Assembly (NCBI GenBank): GCA_963728445.1
Contig: CAVSJO010000004.1
Coordinates: 564,116-628,115, forward strand
Source of the DNA: CAVSJO01 sp963728445
Lineage (GTDB): Bacteria > Gemmatimonadota > Gemmatimonadetes > Longimicrobiales > RSA9
DNA: 64,000 nucleotides
Direction of reading: 5' to 3'
The notes below the pieces were generated by a model. The model was given only the letters and a program-made list of their open reading frames with translations. It was not told where the DNA came from and did no database searches. Shown piece by piece: positions 53,137 through 60,792 of this stretch (its first letter is position 1; every line of letters begins with the position of its first letter). A program made the position numbers and the translations under genes.

Positions 53137-53556
53137 ATGGCGGGCTCCACGGTACTCCTCGTGGAGGACAACGAGGACAACCGCTTCATCTACGGCGCGA
53201 TCCTGGAACAGGGCGGGTACCGGGTCCTGGAGGCGACGACGGGGGAGGAGGGCGTCCGGATGGCGCTGGCGCTCGTGCCGGACCTCGTGATCATGGACGT
53301 GTCGCTGCCGCGCATGGACGGGATCGAGGCGACGCGACTGCTGCGGTCGGACCCGCGGACGTCGGGCCTGCTCATCATGGCGGTGACGGCGCACGCGATG
53401 GAGGAGGACCGACGTCGGGCGCTGGACGCCGGGTGCGACGCGTTCCTGGTGAAACCGGTGGCACCGAGCCGGCTGCTGGCGGAGGTCCGGCGGCTGCTGG
53501 AGCAGGACGGGGGCGGTGGAGCGAGCCCGGATGCGGCCGCGCCGCTCCTGACGTAG
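53137..53556 (+). CDS. Single-domain response regulator (CheY-like receiver)
   Basis: 139 aa, one receiver domain: acidic pair E10-D11 region (VLLVEDNEDN), phospho-acceptor D54 in VIMDVSLPRMDG, T84 in AVTAHA and K106 in FLVKPV. No output domain; a short Gly/Asp-rich tail ends the protein. Such regulators act through protein partners or as phosphorelay intermediates. Start has GGGAGGGGG two bases before the ATG. No histidine kinase is in the window, so its partner is unknown. It is convergent with the M19-family gene. Confidence 0.9.
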   Translation: MAGSTVLLVEDNEDNRFIYGAILEQGGYRVLEATTGEEGVRMALALVPDLVIMDVSLPRMDGIEATRLLRSDPRTSGLLIMAVTAHAMEEDRRRALDAGCDAFLVKPVAPSRLLAEVRRLLEQDGGGGASPDAAAPLLT

Positions 53557-53566
53557 TCCCTTCCCT

Positions 53567-53630
53567 TCCGAAGCGAATCCAGTCCGAAGAGACTCCAGTC
53601 CGAAGCGATTTTAGTCGGAAGCGACTCCCT
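53567..53630. repeat. Four tandem 16-bp repeats
   Basis: Units TCCGAAGCGAATCCAG, TCCGAAGAGACTCCAG, TCCGAAGCGATTTTAG and TCGGAAGCGACTCCCT follow each other exactly. They fill the gap between two convergent genes and run into the last codons of the M19-family gene, whose stop TAA lies inside unit 3. Copy number may vary between strains. Confidence 0.8.
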
Positions 53631-54813
53631 TCCAGATCCCCGTGAGGACCCTGCGCGCGTTGGCGCCGAGCACGCCACGGATGGCGTCGTCGGACCAGCC
53701 GCGCTGCACCAGACCTTCCGTGAGGTCGTACATCCGCTTCGGGTGATCGAGGTCGGGGATGGTGATGCCGCCCTCCGGGTCCGTGTGGACGCCGTAGCGG
53801 GACCAGTTCGGGCGGCCGGTGGTGTCGGTGGGGGCTCCGAAGTCGCCGCCGTTGACGGGGTTCGGGTTGCCGAAGAGGTCCATGTCGCTGCCGACGGCCA
53901 GGTACTCGGGGCCGACGAGTCGGGCGACGTGGTCGAAGTGGTCGAGGACGTCGCCGACGGCAACGGGCTCACGGGCGCGGGCCATGAAGCGGAGGAACGG
54001 TATCCCCATCACGCCGCCGGACGCGGCCATCTTCCGGATCATCTCGTCCGTCTTGCAGCGGGGGTGGTCCGGCATGAGGGCGCGGCACGAAGCGTGGCTG
54101 AAGACCACGGGCGCGCGGGACGCATCGAGGGTATCGAGAGTCGTACGATCCGCGCAGTGGGAGACGTCCACCGCCATTCCGACGCGGTTCATGCGCTCCA
54201 CCACCTGTGCGCCGAAGACGGTCAGGCCGCCGTCGTGCTCCTCGAGGAAGCCGCAGCCGATCCGGTTCTGGTAGTTGTACGTGAGCTGGGAGAGCCGCTG
54301 GCCGAGGCCGAAGAAGGTGTCGACGTCCGCGGGCGTGCGGAAGTGATCGGAGTTCTGGTACGTGAGCAGGATGCCGACGCGGTCGGAGCCGGCGAGTGCG
54401 TCGAAGTCGCCCGCGTCGCCGACGCGCAGGAGCCAGTCGGGGTGGGCCGCGAGGAACCCGTTCCAGTCGGCGAACCAGCGAACGGCCGTATCGTAGCTCG
54501 GTTGGGCGTGGCCCAGGGCGAAGACGCGGATGCCGGAGTCGCGATAGAGGGCGAAATCCGCTGCCGTGAACGTCCACGGTTTGCTGAGCCAGAGCTCTGC
54601 CAACGGCGGCTTGTGGGAGTAGTCGGGGAAGGCGAACTGGTTCAGCAGGTCGACGGGGTCGCTCTCGCGGACGAGCCGGACGGCGCGCTCGGAGTAGTCG
54701 GGGCCGTCGGCGAAGAGCCGGAAGCGGCTCAGGTTCAGGTAGGGTGCTGCGAGGAGGCCGAGGGAGGCGCCGGCGAGGGTGCGGACGACGTCGCGGCGGG
54801 AGGGATCCGGCAT
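53611..54813 (-). CDS. Tat-exported M19 (membrane dipeptidase)-like protein
   Basis: 400 aa. A twin-arginine signal (SRRDVVRTLAGASLGLLAAP) is at the N-terminus, so export in folded form is expected. The TIM-barrel of peptidase family M19 is recognisable from VDVSHCADRTTLDTLDASRAPVVFSHASCRAL, which keeps the two histidine ligands, and AVGSDMDLFG with the active-site Asp. The usual HxD near the start of the barrel reads DLLNQFAF here, and the bridging glutamate region reads LTYQNSDHF, so part of the binuclear site is missing. Dipeptidase activity is therefore uncertain. Start MPDPSRRD follows CGGAG. Confidence 0.8.
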   Translation of the reverse strand: MPDPSRRDVVRTLAGASLGLLAAPYLNLSRFRLFADGPDYSERAVRLVRESDPVDLLNQFAFPDYSHKPPLAELWLSKPWTFTAADFALYRDSGIRVFALGHAQPSYDTAVRWFADWNGFLAAHPDWLLRVGDAGDFDALAGSDRVGILLTYQNSDHFRTPADVDTFFGLGQRLSQLTYNYQNRIGCGFLEEHDGGLTVFGAQVVERMNRVGMAVDVSHCADRTTLDTLDASRAPVVFSHASCRALMPDHPRCKTDEMIRKMAASGGVMGIPFLRFMARAREPVAVGDVLDHFDHVARLVGPEYLAVGSDMDLFGNPNPVNGGDFGAPTDTTGRPNWSRYGVHTDPEGGITIPDLDHPKRMYDLTEGLVQRGWSDDAIRGVLGANARRVLTGIWKGVASD

Positions 54814-55039
54814 CGGTGGGCTCCGGTTCGGGGTTCGCTCGGAACGGCGCGGACCGGAATATGGGGAGGGACGTCGCGGCCGGCCATGGCGCCCCCGCCG
54901 GGGCGGACGAGACCCTGTCATCCGCGTAGCGCGAGGCCGGTCCCTGCGCGCATCTTGCCTCCGGCGAACGTTGTATCTTCAGACGGACGGCCCCCACGTG
55001 TACGGCGCCCCTTCAGACGATCCGGAGCGAATCAGCAGC

Positions 55040-56392
55040 ATGAAGACCAGCGAAGACACGGAACCCGAAGCTGCGCGTCCGGACGAGGAGCGTGAGCCGG
55101 TCGAGGGCGGCGCCGAGGTCCGGATGGGGGCCGGACACGTGCAGGCAGCGTGGACGGGACCGCGGCCCTTCATTCCCCGGGCGCAGGCAGCGGCGGCGCT
55201 GCAGGAGGAGCTGGGACGCGCCCTGTCGCCGTCCGGCGGGCGGGTGGTGTTCGTGACGGGAGGAGCCGGCTGCGGGAAGAGCGGGCTCATGGCCAGGTTC
55301 GAGCGGGAGGCGCGGCGTCGCCACTGGCGCATGCGGTCGGCCTACGTGGACGCCGGGAGCGAGCAGCGCGGCCGGGTCTGGCAGACCGCCCCCGTGCGAC
55401 TCACCGTCGAGCACCGGGTGGGGCGCTCGCTGAAGCGGAGCGGCGGCCAGTGGCTGGGTCTCCTTCCGGTCGTGGGTGACGTGATCGAGGCGGTCACGGA
55501 GACGATCGCGACGCTGCGGCGGGGTCCGCGCGACGAGCGACGGGAGCGGTGGGAGAAGACGGCGGAGCGGCTGCGGCTGCAGGGGGTGCGCGCGCTCCTC
55601 GAGCTGGGGCCCCGCGATCCTCGCCTCCTCGTCCTGGACGACCTCGACCGCGGCACGGCGGAGGACCTGGCGGGCGCGTCCTTCCTCATCGGCAGGATTG
55701 CCGAGACGCGGACGCTGCTGGTGATCGTGCACTCGGAAGGGGACGCGATGGGCGACGTCGCCATCGACGGGCTCATCCGCCAGGCCGAGCGCGCGGGCGT
55801 GGGCCGAACGATCCGCCTCCCGTACGTCGACCACCGGGACACGGCCGAGCTCCTCGCGCGCGCGACGCGCGGGCGTCCATCTCCGCGCTGGACCGAATGG
55901 TTCATGGGCCGGACAGGGGGAAACCTCAGGGAGATCTGGTCGCTGCTGGTCGAGCTGGAGCGCGTTGGCTTCATCCTGCGCCGTCGCCGGTCGTGGGAAT
56001 GGCGCCGGTTCCCGCCGGACGGGTCCGGCCTTCCAGCGGCCCATGAGGTCGAGCGGCGCATCGAGCTGCCCGAGGCGGACCTCGACTTCCTCTCCACCGC
56101 GGCGGCGCAGGGACAGCGATTCCTGGCCACCGTCATGGCCCGGGACGCCGGCGTCGACGAGCTCGAGATCGAGGACCGGCTCGCCGGCTACGTACGATCG
56201 GGCGTGCTCGTATTCGAAGGCGAGGAGTCGTCCGGCGGAGAGCTCTCGAGCGTCTACCGCTTCCGTCAGGCGGGGGTCGACGCCTGGCTGCGTGCCCGGC
56301 CGGGGAGCGGCGGGGAAGAGAGGTCCGATGCGGCATCCCACGCGTCGTCCGACAGAGGGCCGAGGGACGGAGGCGCCGCCCGTACCCGTTGA
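55040..56392 (+). CDS. P-loop (AAA/STAND-like) ATPase
   Basis: 450 aa. After an acidic N-terminus (1-40), a P-loop domain has Walker A GGAGCGKS (74-81) and Walker B LLVLDDLD (196-203). RPFIPRAQAAAALQEEL before the P-loop resembles the GRxxEL entry of STAND ATPases. A winged-helix-like region follows WFMGRTGGNLREIWSLLVELERVGFI. No TPR, HTH or catalytic output domain was recognised. ATG at 55040 is preferred; the frame is open further upstream through a region opposite the start of the divergent M19-family gene. Role unknown; the next genes are a lipoprotein and a larger ATPase of similar entry motif. Confidence 0.75.
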   Translation: MKTSEDTEPEAARPDEEREPVEGGAEVRMGAGHVQAAWTGPRPFIPRAQAAAALQEELGRALSPSGGRVVFVTGGAGCGKSGLMARFEREARRRHWRMRSAYVDAGSEQRGRVWQTAPVRLTVEHRVGRSLKRSGGQWLGLLPVVGDVIEAVTETIATLRRGPRDERRERWEKTAERLRLQGVRALLELGPRDPRLLVLDDLDRGTAEDLAGASFLIGRIAETRTLLVIVHSEGDAMGDVAIDGLIRQAERAGVGRTIRLPYVDHRDTAELLARATRGRPSPRWTEWFMGRTGGNLREIWSLLVELERVGFILRRRRSWEWRRFPPDGSGLPAAHEVERRIELPEADLDFLSTAAAQGQRFLATVMARDAGVDELEIEDRLAGYVRSGVLVFEGEESSGGELSSVYRFRQAGVDAWLRARPGSGGEERSDAASHASSDRGPRDGGAARTR

Positions 56393-56419
56393 CGCCGACC
56401 GGCGCTGCCACGATATGTA
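56389..56419 (+). promoter_or_regulatory. Candidate promoter of the lipoprotein gene
   Basis: TTGACG (56389-56394) and TATGTA (56414-56419) with a 19-nt spacer; a TATACA box overlaps at 56418. The -35 overlaps the stop codon of the upstream ATPase gene. The AT-rich TATGTATACA stands out locally. Confidence 0.5.
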
Positions 56420-56424
56420 TACAG

Positions 56425-56556
56425 GCTACGGCTGTTCCGCCGGGGCTTTCACGCACTAGCGACCGACTCGAACCGGGGGACCCCGAGCCCAGCGTGGGCG
56501 ACCCCGGTGTTCAAGTATGCAGCACCACGCCCACGCTGCTCCCCCGGAGAGTCGTC
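56425..56556 (+). promoter_or_regulatory. Structured 5' leader of the lipoprotein gene, class unknown
   Basis: Roughly 130 nt between the promoter and the ATG. AGCGTGGGCG and CGCCCACGCT pair over about 30 nt, and CCGGGGGACCCC and GACCCCGG offer alternative GC helices; CCCCCGGAGAG at the ribosome-binding site could pair with an upstream CCGGGG. Weak local resemblance to parts of cyclic-dinucleotide riboswitches was considered, but essential conserved segments are not seen. A regulatory RNA is possible, not shown. Confidence 0.35.
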
Positions 56557-57972
56557 ATGTTCCCGCGTGTTCACCGTTACAAGCCAGGCGCCGTACTCGT
56601 TACGGCTCTCGTATCCACCCTCGCCCTCACCGCCTGCGCGGACGGGCCACCCGACGCGTTGACGGCGCCTGACGCCTCGCTGCGGTATGCCCGAGGCGGA
56701 AGCACTTCGGCGACCGTGACCGTCACCGTCACGGACGCGAGCCGCCAGGCCGTGTCGGGCGTGACGGTCGGGCTCGTGGGGCCGTCCGGCGCAATTGGGG
56801 GCCTGCGCGGCCAGACCGTCAACGGCGTGGTGACGTTCACGTCCGTGCCCAGCGGTGACTACTGCGTGTGGGCTTCCCCGGTGCCGCTGTCCGCGTTCAA
56901 TGCCGGGGGCGACCAGATCGTGCCGCCGGGTGCGGTCGCAGCGTACGGTACCGGGAAGCCGGACCAGGGGGCGGTTCTGACGACGGCGAAGAACCGGCAG
57001 GACGTCGTGACCGAGGCGACCTACGGCGCGTATTGCGCGACTGCTTCGGGACGCCCCGTGAAGGTGAGCGGCAACACGTCCGTGGGCCTGCAGCTGGCCT
57101 CGTTCGGGACCTCGTCGATCACGCTGCTGTCGTACGACGACCAGTGGACCTTGCCGGCCAGCACGGCGTTCCTCGTGGCGCCGTTCAACAACCTGACGGC
57201 GTGGCGGAATCTCCAGGGCGATTACCCGGGGATCCAGTATGGCTTCCTGCTGGGGGCGTCCACGACGAGCGAGGCAATGCGGTCTCTGCCGGCACCGGTC
57301 GGGGACTATTTTATCGAGCTGCTGACGATGGGACCGGATGACGTGCCCGCGTCGATCTCACTGCACCAGACCGGGCCGTTCGAATTCGGCGATCGTTTCG
57401 TGGAGCCGCTCACGTGCGAGGTCGGAACGGTGAACGACGTGGCCGGAGATGCATCGAACCCGGACATCACCGGCGCCGTGAGCTACGGGTACGGTGCGGA
57501 GGCGAATGCGCTGCTAGCCTCGTCATCCCGGTTCGCTGCCTGGTGGGAGCAGAACCAGACGAGCCCCGTCTCGATGAGATACCGATCCCGGACAGTGGCG
57601 AGCGGATACCCGACGCTGCAGCTTTCGCTGGACTTCGACGTATCCGTGGTCGGCGGGGTTTGCACGATCTCGAATTCGAGTGTGAGCGGGACCGGCGCCG
57701 CAATCATTGGCGCGAAGGCCTACTGCGCCGTTGTGCCCTCGTATGCGGGCAGCGGGAATCGCGTGCGGGTCACGGTCGTGGAGAAGAACGTACCGGCGGG
57801 CTCCGAGCACTCGTTCGCGATCGGGACGCCAGGGAACCCCGGAGCCGCGGAGTCGGTGCCGGACGCTTCCCGCTACGATTCGAACTCGTCGTTCGTGAAC
57901 TCGCCAACGCCACCGAGTGGTCAATCGTGCGGCGGGAGCGCGAACGATCCGAAGTTCGACGTCCTGAACTGA
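56557..57972 (+). CDS. Secreted lipoprotein of unknown function
   Basis: 471 aa. The signal peptide ends in the lipobox LTAC (C27). A Ca/Ig-like repeat region follows, with ATVTVTVTDASRQAVSGVTVGLVGP and GVVTFTSVPSGDYCV, typical of carboxypeptidase-regulatory or Big-type beta-sandwiches. The remaining part is rich in S, T, G and aromatic residues with several cysteines (for example YCATASG, TCEVGTV, VCTISNS, YCAVVP, SCGGS), possibly disulfide-linked outside the cell. Composition is less GC-biased than neighbours. GGAGA lies seven bases before the ATG. A strong hairpin follows the stop. Confidence 0.75.
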   Translation: MFPRVHRYKPGAVLVTALVSTLALTACADGPPDALTAPDASLRYARGGSTSATVTVTVTDASRQAVSGVTVGLVGPSGAIGGLRGQTVNGVVTFTSVPSGDYCVWASPVPLSAFNAGGDQIVPPGAVAAYGTGKPDQGAVLTTAKNRQDVVTEATYGAYCATASGRPVKVSGNTSVGLQLASFGTSSITLLSYDDQWTLPASTAFLVAPFNNLTAWRNLQGDYPGIQYGFLLGASTTSEAMRSLPAPVGDYFIELLTMGPDDVPASISLHQTGPFEFGDRFVEPLTCEVGTVNDVAGDASNPDITGAVSYGYGAEANALLASSSRFAAWWEQNQTSPVSMRYRSRTVASGYPTLQLSLDFDVSVVGGVCTISNSSVSGTGAAIIGAKAYCAVVPSYAGSGNRVRVTVVEKNVPAGSEHSFAIGTPGNPGAAESVPDASRYDSNSSFVNSPTPPSGQSCGGSANDPKFDVLN

Positions 57973-57988
57973 GGCGTCTTCCAATCGT

Positions 57989-58022
57989 CCGGGCGCGTCG
58001 CCGACCGAGGCGGCGCGCCCGG
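57989..58022 (+). terminator. Terminator hairpin after the lipoprotein gene
   Basis: CCGGGCGCGUCGCC pairs with GGCGGCGCGCCCGG (14 bp, one U-G) around GACCGA. It ends only ten bases before the GTG of the next gene, so that gene must either be read through or use an unseen promoter. Confidence 0.7.
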
Positions 58023-58031
58023 ATCATGTGA

Positions 58032-60719
58032 GTGGGGATGGCGGGATTCGTAGGCCGCAGGAGCGAGCTGGACCTCCTGGGTCGCACGCTGGACGGTGCG
58101 CTCGGGGGGCGAGGCTCGACCGTGTTCATCACCGGCGACGCCGGAGCGGGAAAGAGCACCCTCGTCGCGCGGTTCCTGGCGGACGCGGTGGAGCGGGATC
58201 CGGAGCTGCGGGTGATCCGGGCGGCGTGCTCGGAGCAGTACGGGTCGGGCGAGCCGTACCAGCCGTTCATCGACGCGTTCCGGAGCCTGCTCGAGGACAC
58301 GGCGGCACCGGCGGGCAAGCGAAGCCTTCGGGAGCTGGCCCGGGAGCTGGCGCCGCACTGGATCGCGGCGATCCCCGTCGCCGGGCAGGTGCTGGCCGCG
58401 TCCCTCGCCACGGCGTCCGAGCTGCGCAGCGCCTTCGGCGGCCAGGGGGCGGGCAGCGAGGAAGCCCTCTTCTTCCAGTACACCGAGCTGTTCCTCACGG
58501 CCGCGCGCACGCAGCCGATCCTCTTCTTCATCGACGACCTGCACTGGGCGGACCGCGCGTCCGTCTCGCTGCTCACGCACCTTGCCCGGAAGATCGACAC
58601 GGAGCGGGTGATGATCCTGGGTACGTACCGCGCGGCGGACGTGGCGGCGGAGGATCATGCGCTGCGGGGCGCCAAGCTGGAGCTGGAGCGCTACAGGGCA
58701 GCGCAGGAGCTGGTCCTGCGCGCGATGGACGAGGAAGCGCTGCGCGAGATGGCGACGCTGGAGCTCGGGGGGCCGCCGTCGCCCGACCTCATGCACTGGC
58801 TCGTGCAGCACGGCGGGAGCAATCCGCTCTTCTTCACGGAGCTCCTCAAGTGGCTGCGGGATCAGAACCTGGCGGTGGAGGTCCGTGGCGAGTGGCGGCT
58901 GTCGCGGCAGCCGCAGGAGATCGAGATCCCGCGATCCGCGGCGGGCGCCATCGAGAAGCGCCTGAACCGCCTCGACCCGGACACGTACAAGGTGCTCGAG
59001 TACGCGAGCGTGGAGGGCAACGAGTTCGACTCCACGACGCTGGCGCGGCTGCTGGGCCAGGACGAGCTGGAGCTCGAGGAGACGCTCGAGCCCCTCGCCC
59101 GGATCCACGGGCTGGTGCGCATGACGGAAACGAAGGACCTGCCGAACGGGGACATCGCGAGCCTGTACCAGTTCAGCCACTCGCTCATCCAGGACGTCCT
59201 GCACGCGAACCTGCAGGGTAAGCGCCGGATCCTGCTGCACCGGAAGATGGCGGAGATCCTGGAGGACGTGTACGCGGCGGAGCGGGGCGGCATCGCCCAC
59301 CGACTGGCGGTCCACTACGACGAGGGCCGACAGGCGGAGCGCGCGTTCGAGTTCGCCGTGATGGCGGCCGACCGGGCGAGCCGCGTCTACGCGCACTACG
59401 ACGCGCTGGCGCTCATCGAGCGGGCGCTGCGAAACGCGAACGAGCCGGCGCGGCGGATGGACGCGCTGGAGCGGCTCGGAGACACGAAGTGGGTGATCGG
59501 CCGCTACCCGGACGCCCTCGAGGCGCTCGAGGAGGCGGTCCGGGAAGCGTCCGCGGCGGGCGCGCCCGACCGATCGCTGACGCTCCAGCGGAAGAGCATC
59601 CTCGTGGAGCGCGACCAGGGCGGCCGCCCGGCCCAGGAGCTCCTGGACCGGATGCGGTCGCTTGCGGACGAAGCCGAGCGGCTGGGCCTGCGGGCGGAGC
59701 TGTGCCACATCCTCTGGCACCGCATCGACCTGCCGGGGACGGAGGGGGACGAGGACGTCGCCCTGGCCGGCCAGGCTCTCACCATCGCGCAGGAGATCGG
59801 CGACGAGTCGCTGATCGCCCGTGGCCACTACTTCATGGGCATCGCACTCATGATGCTCGGCCGGACGGAGGAGTCGATCGAGCACTTCGGGCGCGGCCTC
59901 GAGGCGTACGAGCACCTGGAAGACCTGAGCCGCGTCGGCCGATGCCACAACTGCATCGCGGTCGCGAACATCATGCGGGGAAAATACCCGGACGCGCTGC
60001 AGGCGCTGGACGGCGCGTCGCAGGCGTTCGCGAAGGTCGGAAACCCGATGGAGCTGGCGTCGGTGCGGGGCAACCTCGGGCTGCTTCTCACGCGCACGGG
60101 GGAGTGGGAACGGGCGGAGCAGAACCTGAACGAGGCGCTGCGGATGCGGCGGCAGATCGGCGCGGCCGCGCGCCTGCTGCAGCCGCTGGAGGGGCTCGCG
60201 GAGCTGGAGATGGACCGGGGCGAGCTGGACCGGGCGGAGGCGCGGTGGAACGAGATGCTGGCGTGCGCACGGGAGACGGGATACTGGACGGCGGAGGTCG
60301 TGGCGCATTGCGGGATCGGCCGGGTGCGGCTCGAGCGCGACGACCTGGCGGGCGCGCGGGAGGCGGAAGCCGCCGCCCAGGCCAGCCTCAAGGAAGGCGA
60401 AGCCTGGAACGAGAGCCTGGAGGCGTTCCAGCTCCTGTGCGCCCGGCTCGCTGCGGAGGCAGGCGAGGTCGACGGGGCGGTCACCATGCTGGAAGCCGGT
60501 GAGCGCGAGCTCGCGGCCCGGGACCGCTACATGTGGGGGCTATACCACCTCCGAAAGGCCGAGATCGTGGCGAAGAAGGACGCCGAGCGGGCCCGGGACA
60601 TCGCGGCGGAGGCCGTGGAGGCGTTCGCCGCGCTGGGTGCGACGCCGATGCAGCGGCGTGCCGCTGCGCTCGCCGAACGGCTCGGGGGAGGGCCGACGAC
60701 GCAGGCGCTGGAAGCCTAG
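58032..60719 (+). CDS. STAND-type AAA ATPase with TPR domain
   Basis: 895 aa. Residues about 5-20 are FVGRRSELDLLGRTLD, then Walker A GDAGAGKS (35-42), Walker B LFFIDDLHWAD (164-174), a layout found in MalT-, adenylate-cyclase- and LuxR-associated STAND ATPases. From about 430 onwards there are ten or so TPR-like helix pairs (for example YPDALEALEEAVREASAAG, TEESIEHFGRGLEAYEHL, WERAEQNLNEALRMRRQIG). No HTH, cyclase, kinase or other output domain is visible at either end, so it may signal by protein contact. GTG at 58032 or ATG at 58038 starts the protein. SBP gene follows after 73 bp. Confidence 0.85.
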   Translation: MGMAGFVGRRSELDLLGRTLDGALGGRGSTVFITGDAGAGKSTLVARFLADAVERDPELRVIRAACSEQYGSGEPYQPFIDAFRSLLEDTAAPAGKRSLRELARELAPHWIAAIPVAGQVLAASLATASELRSAFGGQGAGSEEALFFQYTELFLTAARTQPILFFIDDLHWADRASVSLLTHLARKIDTERVMILGTYRAADVAAEDHALRGAKLELERYRAAQELVLRAMDEEALREMATLELGGPPSPDLMHWLVQHGGSNPLFFTELLKWLRDQNLAVEVRGEWRLSRQPQEIEIPRSAAGAIEKRLNRLDPDTYKVLEYASVEGNEFDSTTLARLLGQDELELEETLEPLARIHGLVRMTETKDLPNGDIASLYQFSHSLIQDVLHANLQGKRRILLHRKMAEILEDVYAAERGGIAHRLAVHYDEGRQAERAFEFAVMAADRASRVYAHYDALALIERALRNANEPARRMDALERLGDTKWVIGRYPDALEALEEAVREASAAGAPDRSLTLQRKSILVERDQGGRPAQELLDRMRSLADEAERLGLRAELCHILWHRIDLPGTEGDEDVALAGQALTIAQEIGDESLIARGHYFMGIALMMLGRTEESIEHFGRGLEAYEHLEDLSRVGRCHNCIAVANIMRGKYPDALQALDGASQAFAKVGNPMELASVRGNLGLLLTRTGEWERAEQNLNEALRMRRQIGAAARLLQPLEGLAELEMDRGELDRAEARWNEMLACARETGYWTAEVVAHCGIGRVRLERDDLAGAREAEAAAQASLKEGEAWNESLEAFQLLCARLAAEAGEVDGAVTMLEAGERELAARDRYMWGLYHLRKAEIVAKKDAERARDIAAEAVEAFAALGATPMQRRAAALAERLGGGPTTQALEA

Positions 60720-60792
60720 ACGGGAACGAGCCGGAGAGCCCGGCCGCCCGTGAGGAGGGGAAGCCTGGAGCCAACGACGACGAGGAGACGGC

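Noticed and set aside
56425..56556. Assignment of the lipoprotein leader as a c-di-GMP or c-di-AMP riboswitch
   Set aside because: Only short stretches resemble these classes; the conserved tetraloop, receptor and distal motifs are missing by eye, so no class is claimed.
58032..60719. Transcriptional regulator of the LuxR/MalT class
   Set aside because: The ATPase and TPR parts fit, but no helix-turn-helix is present at the C-terminus, so DNA binding is not claimed.
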